Part shown: positions 1-7,537 of the stretch, in pieces
How positions within the stretch are numbered: position 1 is the first letter of the stretch
Layout of the letters: each line of letters opens with the position of its first letter
Assembly (NCBI GenBank): GCA_000436035.1
Contig: FR893205.1
Coordinates: forward strand, 1 to 13,398
Source: Prevotella sp. CAG:732
GTDB taxonomy: Bacteria; Bacteroidota; Bacteroidia; Bacteroidales; Bacteroidaceae
Length of the DNA: 13,398 nucleotides
Direction: 5' to 3'
Translations under genes and position numbers: made by a program
The notes under the pieces: generated by a model
The model's input: only the letters and a program-made list of their open reading frames with translations
The model's database searches: none
What the model was told of the DNA's origin: nothing

Positions 1-15
1 GAAGGTGTATTCCAT
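1..15 (-). CDS. Possible first codons of a gene leaving the window on the left (partial)
   Basis: An ATG at 15-13 on the minus strand opens a frame reading M-E-Y-T-F before the window ends. It lies about 80 nt downstream of a good Bacteroidetes promoter (103-134) and is preceded by an A/T-rich, unstructured stretch, which is usual for starts in this group. Other ATGs behind the same promoter give only a 21-codon frame (from 94). Five codons say nothing about function, and the call rests on promoter position alone. Confidence 0.3.
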
Positions 16-58
16 TGGTTTATCTTAATTATTTTTGTTTCTTTTCTAGTTCTTGACA

Positions 59-92
59 GGGCATTTCCTTTAATATAATAAGGTATATGCCC
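59..92 (-). promoter_or_regulatory. Hairpin in the 5' leader of the leftward gene
   Basis: Arms GGGCAT (59-64) and ATGCCC (87-92) pair, and CCTT (67-70) pairs with AAGG (80-83) inside them, leaving small internal mismatches and an A/T loop. It starts within a few bases of the predicted transcription start. It could stabilise the message or regulate translation; nothing in the sequence shows which. Confidence 0.35.
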
Positions 93-102
93 ATTCAAGG
101 TG

Positions 103-134
103 CAAAATTACAATATTTAGTGGACACTGCAAAA
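103..134 (-). promoter_or_regulatory. Bacteroidetes-type promoter firing leftward
   Basis: On the minus strand, TAATTTTG at 110-103 fits the -7 consensus TAnnTTTG, and TTTTG at 134-130 supplies the -33 element with a 19-nt spacer. It sits downstream of the AlbA_2 gene stop (310), so it should drive a separate gene to the left and not the restriction-type operon. The predicted start of transcription is near 97. Confidence 0.55.
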
Positions 135-175
135 TAAAAAGCTGATTTTTTATGCGAGTGTGCCTATAAGGTTTT

Positions 176-299
176 TATCCGCCCTTTTATCCGCCCTTTC
201 AAGCAAAGCTATAAGTGTCTGAGAAATAGACTATTATAATTCTTTCTTTGTTTTGAAAAAACGATTATTCTCCTTTTATCCGCCCTTCTATCCGCCCTT
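176..299. repeat. Two pairs of 12-bp tandem repeats, 101 bp apart
   Basis: TATCCGCCCTT occurs four times: 176-186 and 188-198 (12-bp period), then 277-287 and 289-299 (12-bp period). Both pairs are followed by TTCAA, so the second pair is a duplicate of the first shifted by 101 bp. Read on the minus strand, each pair would encode a four-residue repeat (K-G-R-I). The right-hand pair starts nine bases past the AlbA_2 stop codon in the same frame. The rest of 111-309 holds no gene I can support. Confidence 0.85.
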
Positions 300-309
300 T
301 CAATCTATT

Positions 310-2055
310 TTAAATTTCTCCATTTTCTTTCATTGTTTTCATACCGATGCTTATAGCTCGATTACGAAGTTCATTGTTAAGAATGTAATTCTCGTCTAAC
401 ATGTATGAAGTATATCTTTTTGAACCTTCTGTTTTGATGATGCCTTCTTTTCTAAGTTGGCTTAGATAAGAGCGTAATTGTTTTTCTGTAATATGATCGC
501 CAACAATTTTGACAATATCCGCCTTCTTAGCCTTTTTGTATTTAGCTAAGTATGGTGATAATACGGCAAGAAATTGCTCAACATTCCAATCTACTAACAT
601 CGAATAGTCGGCTTCTTTGCCAGTCATTTCATAATAACGTCTTGGCAAAGTATAGAACTGGGCATTGGTCTTCCCATGCTTTTCAATGCAATTTTTATGT
701 TCCAGTTTTATAGCGATTTCCTTGTCTATATTTTTGTGTTCTCCGTCTCTAACTTTACATAACGCTAAGACTTCAAATACGGATAATTTTTCATCATCTG
801 CTAATTCGTTTTGAATAGATTGAACAAACATGGCGAATCCTAAATCTTTGATAGTTGCATACAAAATGGCTGTAACAAAGAAGTCATCAGAGTATGAGTA
901 GTTTGGTTCTGGTTTTCCTTCTGCCAATGTATATAGGAAGATTTTATCAATGCCTTGTCCTGAACGTTCTACGATACCGGTTTTTGACAAGACATCTGAT
1001 AGCAAGCGGTTTCGAGGAGTACTCGGAACTGTCAATAGATTTTCCAATGTAACGCCTTGTGGAAAGCCGCCTGCATTGATTATCTCCATTTTTGTTGGAT
1101 ACAATTTTATTACGATTTCACTATTCTTTCGATAATCTCTATGGGCAAAGGCGTTGTTGACTATTTCTCTGATAACCATTTCGTTGAAGTATGGTATGTC
1201 AAATATGTAACTCCCTTCTCTAACAGGAATAGACTCATTCTTTTCATTGATGGTATTCCATAATTGGTCTATCAGAATATAAAATGGTTGTCCAAAAACT
1301 TTACGGTTGTTATATTCTACTTGGGCTTCTGTTTTGCGATATTCCAAAAACACTTTGGCTTGTGGAAAGTATTCCTCTATAGAACTTTCTTTTCCCACAA
1401 GTAGGATAGCTGCATTGGTAATTTTTCCATTGCTGATGAGCTTCAAGTCACTTAGTGCTTGTTCATTAGAGATGGATATAAATGAAGGATTATGTTGTTT
1501 TCGAGCATACTTCTCTTTTAATACTCTGATGGCATTTTCATCCAAGTCATCCATTGTTGCCTCCAAGCAATACTGTTCAGAGAAATCTGGTTCTTGTTCT
1601 TGTATGATGGATAAGTAGGTTTTGTCATCCATCGGTTTGAGTTCTTCACCCACACGCATGAGAGGAACATCCTCATATTTATATACTTTGCCTGCTGGGC
1701 GAGAAGGAACCTCGATGATGAGTACACGTTTTTGTTCGTCATCATAAAGTTCATATATGTCTGGTCGAATACCCAAGTCTCGATAGATGTCACTTTCTAA
1801 TTGTCCTATGGCATTGATGGCTTGTTGAGTACCCATCACCTCGTGTGGAAAATCATCATGCATACCAATGACTAATCGACCTCCTTTTTCATTACAAAGA
1901 GCCACAACATATCCTAAGATACATCTTCTGCGTTCTTTAGGTGTATCTTTATGGGCACCATTATATGAAATGTTGCCTTTGTCTCCTCTTTTGAACTCTA
2001 CGTGGTCTTCCGATTCACGCATATTCTCTAATTCTTCTATCGTATATCTTTTCAT
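310..2055 (-). CDS. AlbA_2 / HATPase_c_4 protein with C-terminal winged helix (putative ATP-binding regulator)
   Basis: The protein has 581 aa. An AlbA_2 (Schlafen-type) domain spans about residues 10-150, with the characteristic start around E15-DHVEFKRG and a glycine-rich NEKGGRLVIG strand near 55-64. A GHKL-type HATPase_c_4 domain follows: the N box lies in E298-IVNNAFAHRDY, with glycine boxes INAGGFPQG (326-334) and VERSGQGIDKI (362-372). A winged helix is likely near 515-565. Proteins of this layout are usually annotated as putative transcriptional regulators or RecG-C-terminal-like proteins; their biochemistry is poorly known. It starts 12 bp after hsdS, so it is probably the last gene of the restriction-type operon, where it could regulate expression or act as an accessory defence factor (inference). 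The family often carries short repeated linkers, and repeats of that kind lie just beyond its stop codon here. Confidence 0.88.
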   Translation of the reverse strand: MKRYTIEELENMRESEDHVEFKRGDKGNISYNGAHKDTPKERRRCILGYVVALCNEKGGRLVIGMHDDFPHEVMGTQQAINAIGQLESDIYRDLGIRPDIYELYDDEQKRVLIIEVPSRPAGKVYKYEDVPLMRVGEELKPMDDKTYLSIIQEQEPDFSEQYCLEATMDDLDENAIRVLKEKYARKQHNPSFISISNEQALSDLKLISNGKITNAAILLVGKESSIEEYFPQAKVFLEYRKTEAQVEYNNRKVFGQPFYILIDQLWNTINEKNESIPVREGSYIFDIPYFNEMVIREIVNNAFAHRDYRKNSEIVIKLYPTKMEIINAGGFPQGVTLENLLTVPSTPRNRLLSDVLSKTGIVERSGQGIDKIFLYTLAEGKPEPNYSYSDDFFVTAILYATIKDLGFAMFVQSIQNELADDEKLSVFEVLALCKVRDGEHKNIDKEIAIKLEHKNCIEKHGKTNAQFYTLPRRYYEMTGKEADYSMLVDWNVEQFLAVLSPYLAKYKKAKKADIVKIVGDHITEKQLRSYLSQLRKEGIIKTEGSKRYTSYMLDENYILNNELRNRAISIGMKTMKENGEI

Positions 2056-2067
2056 CTTACTCGTTGC

Positions 2068-3468
2068 TTACTTTCCTAAAATCATCTGTTCAACTTCTTG
2101 CTTCGCTTTCTCCAAAGCCTCTTTGCCTTCTTGCTGAAGTTGGGCTGCTTGGTGACGGAGTGCCGTGATATGGTCAGCTATCTCTTGCTGTTTTGCCATT
2201 GGAGGAAGAGGAATGATTATTTGTCTAAACTCTTCTGAATTAATATTTGCCTGAACAGCAGGTCTTTGGATAGTATCTACCCAATATTTATACAGAGAAC
2301 AATTACAATAGTAAAATAGATAATCTGGATTTATGATAGCTGCGTTTATAATAAAACGTATCAAATACCCAGCGAAAATAGCAGGTTCGCTAATTCGCTT
2401 ATGGATATAGCATTTTCCAACAGAACCACTACGTGCAAACAATAAATCGTTTTTATGTAGCATATAGTTCTGTTCTATATTTTTACATGTAACTTTATTG
2501 TTTTCTTTAAGGCATCCCAAATCATCAATATCTGTAATTCTTATGTATCTTGTATCCCCTTCCTTGTAATCTATTGCCGTTTCGTTTGCGCCATATTGCC
2601 CAGAATTAAAAACAACATCAGCTAATGTAACCTTTGGGTAGTTGCATTGCAATGACTTTAATTTTTGCCATTGGTTATTAAATTTTGGATCGAGTCTTCC
2701 TCCTGTTGCTTGTTTGAAGTTACAGAAGAAGATTCTTTCTTTTAAGTTTAAGTCACTTTTGGGCATAGTAATCCCTAATTCGTTCAAGATGTACCCATCA
2801 ATGCTGTCTAAGAGTTTTTGGGCTTCTGCCTCTTTCTTTTGCTTTGTCAAGTACCCATTCTTGATAATATTACATATATAATGTTGAATATCTAAATTTG
2901 GCAAAGGAATTTCAAGTGATTGATATTCTTCTGCATTTATATTAGGTTGGGCACTTGGTCTTTGTATTGCGGCAATCCATTTTTTATATATTGGTAATTG
3001 TGTATAAGCAAATAGATATTCTGGCAAAATTAAAGATGTATTTACTACAAAGCGTATGAGATAACCTGCATAAAAGCACATATATGGCTTTGTTTTGTGC
3101 AAATAGGTTTTACCGACTGTAGCTCCACTTCTGGCAAAAAGAATGTCTCCATCATTTAGAATGTATTTGTCTTCTATGTTATTTGCTGTAGCACCTAATT
3201 CTTTTGAATTAACGATACCGTTAGAGTCAATGTCGGTAATTCTAATATATCGAGGCTCTTGATAGCTTTTTCTCGTGACACCACTTTCACCAGCTCCATA
3301 TTGAGGGGCTTTTAATAGTAACTTTTTCAATTGTATCTTATGGTACTGTGTACTATGGCTCTCTTGATTGTACAGAGCCATTTTGGGATCCAATCTTCCC
3401 TCAATCTCCGATCTTTTTACGATGAAGATTTTATTTTTGTCAATATGTTGTGGTACTTGGTAACTCAT
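2068..3468 (-). CDS. hsdS: Type I-like restriction-modification specificity subunit (HsdS)
   Basis: This 466-aa DNA-recognition subunit should pair with the methyltransferase encoded upstream and choose a bipartite target. It has two complete half-units, each a target recognition domain followed by a helical spacer: about 15-200 with spacer 200-235, and 248-425 with a C-terminal helical region rich in Gln, Lys and Glu. The halves are clearly paralogous: RLDP at 25 and 258, QYGA at 56 and 291, YIRITDID at 74 and 308, FARSG at 111 and 344, IQRP at 168 and 400, a steady offset of 232-235 residues. The ATG overlaps the TGA of the preceding gene (ATGA at 3468-3465), suggesting translational coupling. 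The length is usual for a two-domain HsdS, and there is no frameshift or inverted partial S gene nearby to suggest phase variation. Confidence 0.93.
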   Translation of the reverse strand: MSYQVPQHIDKNKIFIVKRSEIEGRLDPKMALYNQESHSTQYHKIQLKKLLLKAPQYGAGESGVTRKSYQEPRYIRITDIDSNGIVNSKELGATANNIEDKYILNDGDILFARSGATVGKTYLHKTKPYMCFYAGYLIRFVVNTSLILPEYLFAYTQLPIYKKWIAAIQRPSAQPNINAEEYQSLEIPLPNLDIQHYICNIIKNGYLTKQKKEAEAQKLLDSIDGYILNELGITMPKSDLNLKERIFFCNFKQATGGRLDPKFNNQWQKLKSLQCNYPKVTLADVVFNSGQYGANETAIDYKEGDTRYIRITDIDDLGCLKENNKVTCKNIEQNYMLHKNDLLFARSGSVGKCYIHKRISEPAIFAGYLIRFIINAAIINPDYLFYYCNCSLYKYWVDTIQRPAVQANINSEEFRQIIIPLPPMAKQQEIADHITALRHQAAQLQQEGKEALEKAKQEVEQMILGK

Positions 3469-5633
3469 ACTTTTGCAATAAATTTCTTAAGTTCCTCTCC
3501 AATTAGATCCAAATCATTGTTGGCAATTTTCTTGCCAGTTGCATCATAGCCGATTTCTTCAGCGATAGCCATGAATATAGGATAATCAGGCAGTTCATTT
3601 TGCTTTCCTTTCTGATACTCATCCATCAGTTGGTCTTTCAACTCATTGATACGATTGGCATATTGCGCAGAAATCTCACTGTTCCAAGAAATGTACTCTG
3701 GAGTTTTCTTTACATCAACTTTTACAGTGGCTTTTTTATAATGTCCTGCTATCTCATGTTGCTTTTGTTTTTGCAAAGATTTAAGTTCCTTGTCCCAATC
3801 TCGCATCTTTATCAAGTAGCTATTATCTTTTTTGATTCTTTCTTCAAGTTCCTTTTTCTTATTTTCCAATTCTTTAGTGTGTGATTTTTCCCACTTCTTC
3901 AAGAAAAGAACAGAACTCTTGACACCTGCCCCATTGGCAGTAAAGGCAGTTTGAGGCATACTAACAATAGCTATGATACGGAACCAATCTTCTATTTTGT
4001 TTCGTATATATTGCATAGAACTATTTGTCAGAATGCCATCAGGGAGTACAATGGCCAAGATGCCACCTTCTCGCAAGAACTTGTAATCCTGCTCGATAAA
4101 TAGCACCTCTGTGTTTTGACCATCACGTGTCTGGTCTGGTTTGGCTTTGACAGCCAGCCAATCCTCTTCTTTTTTACCCAAATTATATGTCTTCAGATAT
4201 GCCTTTTCTGTTTGCTTTACCTTACTTCCAAAAGGAGGATTTGTAATGATAAAGTCGAATGTGCCATATTTAAATCCCAAGTTCTTGTTTTCTTCAATGA
4301 TAGTTTCATCAGAAACAAGACCGTCGGATGTAATCACATTTGTGTGTCCATCGTCATGAATAATCATATTCATTTTGGCAGCTCTTGAAATTTGCTTGCT
4401 AATCTCTATGCCATATAAATTCTTGGATGCAAAATCATGCCAGTAATTGAAACATCTTATACCTTGTTTGGCATCCTTTTTATAATTAGGGTATAGTTCT
4501 ATAGCCTGTTCCCTTACTTTGTTAAGCGCATAAAGCAAGAACCCACCACTTCCACAGGAAGTGTCGAGTACCTTAGAATCATGCTGTATAGGCAAAACGT
4601 CAACGATAAACTTAACTATTTCACGAGGGGTAAAAAATTGTCCAAAGCTTCCTCTAAAAAAAGATCCCATAAAAGTCTCAAATGCACGTCCCTTGCTGTC
4701 CAAGTCGGTATCTCCAAGGTTGATTCCTTCCAAATATCCAACAACAGTTCTAACTTTGTTAGGACTTAGTTTGATGTCATCACGGAACACTTCCGCATCT
4801 TGCTTTCTCCCTTCTTCATATAGTGCCAAGATACGTTTGTATAAGGCATCATTCTCTTTTTCTCTTCTGAGTTGAGCATCACCTTCTTCATTTTTAGAAA
4901 CCGTTATTATCTGAAAATCATAAGGTTCTCCCATTCTTCTGGCTTTTCTTTCATCCCAAATTTTACAGAATATTAGTTTGTCCAACTCGTCAAAGGCGTC
5001 AGAAGGATTAAGCTCACCACCAGCCCATAGTGCTTCGTGTGCTTGCTTGAATCTTCGAGTAAGCTCAGCTTGCTCTATGACTGCCAAATCAAAAAATCTC
5101 TGTTTTCCTTCTTCTTGTGGCATTTCATTTGCCTCATAAACATATTTATAAGAGGCAATTTGGTCAACACCATATTGAGGAATATCTGGCATTTGGGCAC
5201 GTGTGTTTTGAGTTTTATCTACTTCAAAATATTCCGAGCGCAATTCGGATGTTACCCATACATACTTTATCTCTCCAGGCAGTGCAAACGCATAGCTATA
5301 AGCTTGTTCTATAGCTTGTAGAAATTCTTCTTCGGAAACCTCTTGGCGCTTGCATTCTATCAAGATGTAAGGTTTGAAGCATATATCATCGCTATAGACA
5401 ATAATATCAGCTTCTTTTACTTCGCTTCCCATAGTGACGGGTACAAATTGCTTGATATGATTAGCAGGATAACCATATTCAAGTATGAGTTTTAGAAACG
5501 TCAAGCATTGAACTTTTTCTTCCGGATTATTATAATTTCGCTCCTTGCCTTGGTGAAGGTAAGTTATTCGACTTCTGTCTTCATTGAAAGAAATCAGTTT
5601 CTTGTCAATTCCTTGTTGAATATAGTCTATCAT
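3465..5633 (-). CDS. N6-adenine DNA methyltransferase fused to an N-terminal HsdR-type nuclease domain
   Basis: The protein has 722 aa. Residues 30-135 resemble the HsdR N-terminal nuclease fold (PD-(D/E)xK): candidate E38/E39, D76, then E93-C-K95, and a Q110-xxx-Y114 motif like that of type I HsdR nucleases. Residues about 200-600 are an HsdM-type gamma-class methyltransferase: FFTPRE at 333-338, SAM-binding LDTSCGSGGF at 356-365 and catalytic NPPF at 465-468. A charged coiled-coil-like stretch covers about 585-650. The visible motifs predict adenine methylation with possible cleavage by one polypeptide, with specificity from the HsdS subunit encoded by the overlapping next gene. No DEAD-box translocase occurs in the window, so this may be a BcgI-like R-M fusion. 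Alternatively it is an HsdM with an extra domain whose HsdR lies elsewhere. The first gene of the operon; the ATG at 5633 lies about 18 nt after the expected transcription start. Confidence 0.9.
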   Translation of the reverse strand: MIDYIQQGIDKKLISFNEDRSRITYLHQGKERNYNNPEEKVQCLTFLKLILEYGYPANHIKQFVPVTMGSEVKEADIIVYSDDICFKPYILIECKRQEVSEEEFLQAIEQAYSYAFALPGEIKYVWVTSELRSEYFEVDKTQNTRAQMPDIPQYGVDQIASYKYVYEANEMPQEEGKQRFFDLAVIEQAELTRRFKQAHEALWAGGELNPSDAFDELDKLIFCKIWDERKARRMGEPYDFQIITVSKNEEGDAQLRREKENDALYKRILALYEEGRKQDAEVFRDDIKLSPNKVRTVVGYLEGINLGDTDLDSKGRAFETFMGSFFRGSFGQFFTPREIVKFIVDVLPIQHDSKVLDTSCGSGGFLLYALNKVREQAIELYPNYKKDAKQGIRCFNYWHDFASKNLYGIEISKQISRAAKMNMIIHDDGHTNVITSDGLVSDETIIEENKNLGFKYGTFDFIITNPPFGSKVKQTEKAYLKTYNLGKKEEDWLAVKAKPDQTRDGQNTEVLFIEQDYKFLREGGILAIVLPDGILTNSSMQYIRNKIEDWFRIIAIVSMPQTAFTANGAGVKSSVLFLKKWEKSHTKELENKKKELEERIKKDNSYLIKMRDWDKELKSLQKQKQHEIAGHYKKATVKVDVKKTPEYISWNSEISAQYANRINELKDQLMDEYQKGKQNELPDYPIFMAIAEEIGYDATGKKIANNDLDLIGEELKKFIAKV

Positions 5634-5657
5634 GTTATATTATATTTAATTTGAGTG

Positions 5658-5665
5658 CAAATGTA
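5658..5665 (-). promoter_or_regulatory. -7 promoter element of the restriction-type operon
   Basis: TACATTTG on the minus strand fits TAnnTTTG and lies 24 nt upstream of the methyltransferase ATG. No TTTG is present at the expected -33 position; that place is filled by a palindrome (5672-5694). This would fit a weak promoter controlled by a factor bound at the palindrome (inference). Confidence 0.6.
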
Positions 5666-5671
5666 CGTTTT

Positions 5672-5735
5672 TTTTAGGATAAATCATCCTAAAAGTATGT
5701 TATTTTTAAAAGTTTTAGGACGAATCATCCTAAAA
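5672..5735. promoter_or_regulatory. Twin palindromes upstream of the restriction-type operon (operator candidates)
   Basis: Copy 1 (5672-5694) has arms TTTTAGGAT and ATCCTAAAA around a 5-nt centre. Copy 2 (5713-5735) shares TTTTAGGA, the AATCA centre and TCCTAAAA; the copies agree at 21 of 23 positions. They are 41 bp apart, close to four helical turns. Copy 1 occupies the -33 region of the operon promoter. Copy 2 is longer (perfect 13-bp arms, AAAAGTTTTAGGA at 5708-5720 and its complement at 5728-5740) and begins 15 bp past the stop of the upstream gene, so it may also work as a weak terminator for that gene. Confidence 0.7.
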
Positions 5736-5755
5736 CTTTTCTTTTCGAGCACTTC

Positions 5756-7144
5756 TTACAGAAATCTCCAGCCACGGATGGCATGTTCCATCTCTTCGCA
5801 TTGCTTCTTGAATTTCAGGCAGAGGGAGTTCGACCACTTGGTCATGCCGAAGAGTTGCTTCTGCTCCAGAAAGGCATCATTGTCCCATTGGGTGTAGTCG
5901 TAATCGGAGAAATATCGCTTGTATTCTCGCAAGGTATCGCCTGAGAAACGCTGGTAATCGCTGACGATGTCGCCAAACCATTCGGGGCTCATCATCTGTC
6001 GGGCAAATGCCTCGTGCGAGTAATTGGCTAGCAGGTTGTGATGCTTCAAAACACTCCATACACAAAACCATTGGTTCTTCTTGCTCACCAGTTGTATCAT
6101 CTTGGCGATGGTGTTCTTCAACTCCTCCATGTTGACGGGACGGCTGTTGACAGTCTTGACAAATATCTCGTTGTAGAGGGGCGACTCGACTTCATCAGGA
6201 TGCTGGTACTCATAGATTTGCTGCTCCAGCATTTGCCATTTTGTGGTGGCGGAGAGCAACTGGATGTACTCCTCGGAAGAGAATTGTAGCTTGTTGACTT
6301 CCACGCCTAACTGATGGGCATCATCCACATGGTGCAGGAAGGCAAGGCGAAGGCTTTCGGGTACTTCGTCTTGCAACTTGCGTTGTTCGGCTCGCATTTG
6401 TTCGATGTCAAGCGTATTTCGGTTATTGTTGTATTTCAAGGTCGAGAAGTAGAGGTCGATGTCCTTTTGTCCCCTAGGGTCGGATGGATAGTGTAGGAGC
6501 GCAAGTTCGGTGAGGCGTCCAGCCTCCTCATCCGATATGTACTGTCCGCAAACATGGTTGACACGACGGAAATGCAGTACGAGATAAAGCGAGAAACAGA
6601 AGACCTGGAAGAAATTCCAGAATCTCTCCGTTGTTTTCATGCCTGGAAAATGAGTAGGTTTGATTCTCTTAGGCATTTCTTTTTCTATGAAGATGATGTT
6701 TGTCAAGAGTTCATCGAGGTTATTTTCCGTCATACCGTCCTGTATCAGAAGGTCTTTTAACTTGGGGAAGAGGAAGCTCAGTTGTCCTGAGAACATAGGT
6801 GATTTATGTCCTTCCATGATATTGGTTTCCCTGTATTTCTCCACGATGTCCCTCATGAAAGGGCACAGTTCGCCTAGGACCACCTGGTTGATGGCTTCCA
6901 GGTGCTCTTGGTTGGCGAGTTTGCGCTGGTGGGTCAGGTCGTTGTGCTGCAAGGCGAGGTCTTGGTCTGCCATGTAGCAGAGTCGTGATGCCTTGGTGTA
7001 TAGCGATCGGATGTCGAAGTTCATCTCTTGCGTGGAGTAATCTTCCCAACCATTGATGAGCACTCGGCACATGATGTAATAGGTATTCAACTGTCGGTCG
7101 AAGACTTCATAGCTGAATGAAGATGGTTCATCTGTATCTGTCAT
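5756..7144 (-). CDS. Unrecognised ~462-aa protein
   Basis: I cannot assign a function. The protein looks soluble and largely helical, rich in charged and aromatic residues, with no signal peptide, membrane segment, Walker motif or obvious nuclease signature. A conserved-looking C-terminal half contains QWFCVWSVLKHHNL and a Tyr/Trp-rich stretch (KRYFSDYDYTQW). It reminds me of a Bacteroidetes-only family of unknown function (possibly DUF6043), but I am not sure. The open frame extends to a TTG at 7177, but that codon overlaps the promoter -7 box TACCTTTG (7174-7167), so it cannot be the start. An ATG at 7162 would sit on the transcription start; the ATG at 7144 (MTDTDEP) leaves a short leader and is preferred. 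It is transcribed divergently from the VapE-type gene and is separated from the restriction-type operon by that operon's promoter. Confidence 0.8.
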   Translation of the reverse strand: MTDTDEPSSFSYEVFDRQLNTYYIMCRVLINGWEDYSTQEMNFDIRSLYTKASRLCYMADQDLALQHNDLTHQRKLANQEHLEAINQVVLGELCPFMRDIVEKYRETNIMEGHKSPMFSGQLSFLFPKLKDLLIQDGMTENNLDELLTNIIFIEKEMPKRIKPTHFPGMKTTERFWNFFQVFCFSLYLVLHFRRVNHVCGQYISDEEAGRLTELALLHYPSDPRGQKDIDLYFSTLKYNNNRNTLDIEQMRAEQRKLQDEVPESLRLAFLHHVDDAHQLGVEVNKLQFSSEEYIQLLSATTKWQMLEQQIYEYQHPDEVESPLYNEIFVKTVNSRPVNMEELKNTIAKMIQLVSKKNQWFCVWSVLKHHNLLANYSHEAFARQMMSPEWFGDIVSDYQRFSGDTLREYKRYFSDYDYTQWDNDAFLEQKQLFGMTKWSNSLCLKFKKQCEEMEHAIRGWRFL

Positions 7145-7166
7145 GGTTATTTCGTTTATCATATTG

Positions 7167-7174
7167 CAAAGGTA
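7167..7174 (-). promoter_or_regulatory. -7 promoter element of the unrecognised 5756-7144 gene
   Basis: TACCTTTG on the minus strand matches TAnnTTTG. It predicts transcription from about 7160, which rules out the upstream TTG as a start codon and leaves a leader of about 16 nt before the ATG at 7144. No clear TTTG is seen at -33. Confidence 0.6.
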
Positions 7175-7216
7175 CAAATTATTCTTGATAAATGGCTTGA
7201 TATTGGGTTTTATTCA

Positions 7217-7262
7217 TTTTTTCCCTGTTTTTTTCCCTGTTACCCTCGATTTTTTCCCTGTT
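7217..7262. repeat. T-run / CCCTG repeats in the divergent intergenic region
   Basis: TTTTTCCCTGTT occurs at 7218-7229, 7230-7241 and 7251-7262, with degenerate units at 7241-7248 (ACCCTCG) and 7261-7270 (TTTTTCCCCG). The first two are in 12-bp register. They lie about 20-65 bp upstream of the -33 position of the leftward gene and 60-100 bp upstream of the rightward promoter, so they could serve either. The rest of 7145-7474 is promoter and leader sequence, with no gene I can support. Confidence 0.7.
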
Positions 7263-7319
7263 TTTCCCCGAAACACGGTCAAGTAGCGGGGAAAACGAGT
7301 AAATGCCCTTTCCTTTTTA

Positions 7320-7327
7320 TATCTTTG
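7320..7327 (+). promoter_or_regulatory. -7 promoter element of the VapE-type gene
   Basis: TATCTTTG on the plus strand matches TAnnTTTG exactly and is followed by the usual C. Transcription from about 7334 would give a long leader of roughly 200 nt before the preferred ATG at 7538. That leader contains the GTGTGGTG/CACCACAC inverted motif at 7424-7470. Confidence 0.6.
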
Positions 7328-7423
7328 CATTGTCGAAACGAGATGAGAGGGCAAAACTCCAAAATCTACCTCACATCTCACCAGATAGGTCGCAAATGAT
7401 TGATATATAGGACGATATATGCT

Positions 7424-7470
7424 GTGTGGTGTGCCGATTGACACCTCACGACTACCTCACTCCACCACAC
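7424..7470. repeat. Left repeat cluster flanking the VapE-type gene
   Basis: GTGTGGTG (7424-7431) and CACCACAC (7463-7470) form an 8-bp inverted repeat. Between them lie TGACACCTCAC (7439-7449) and ACCTCACTCC (7454-7463). The last two recur in inverted orientation on the far side of the gene, at 8790-8800 and 8855-8864. The cluster could be a leader hairpin, protein-binding sites, or part of a replication origin. Confidence 0.6.
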
Positions 7471-7537
7471 TCCTATGAGTTCGGCTATAGTTGAGCATCC
7501 ATCGACCCACATGTTAAACACATTAAATAATATCATT

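Noticed and set aside
1..94. 21-codon leader peptide from the ATG at 94
   Set aside because: It would begin within a few bases of the predicted transcription start and shows no residue bias typical of attenuator peptides.
176..299. CRISPR or transposon ends in the left-edge repeats
   Set aside because: The 12-bp tandem units are too short for CRISPR and are in direct, not inverted, orientation, with no transposase nearby.
7214..7444. 76-codon minus-strand frame ending in T-G-K-K repeats
   Set aside because: It runs antisense through the VapE promoter and leader, its end is only the CCCTG repeat array read in frame, and the rest has no domain-like character.
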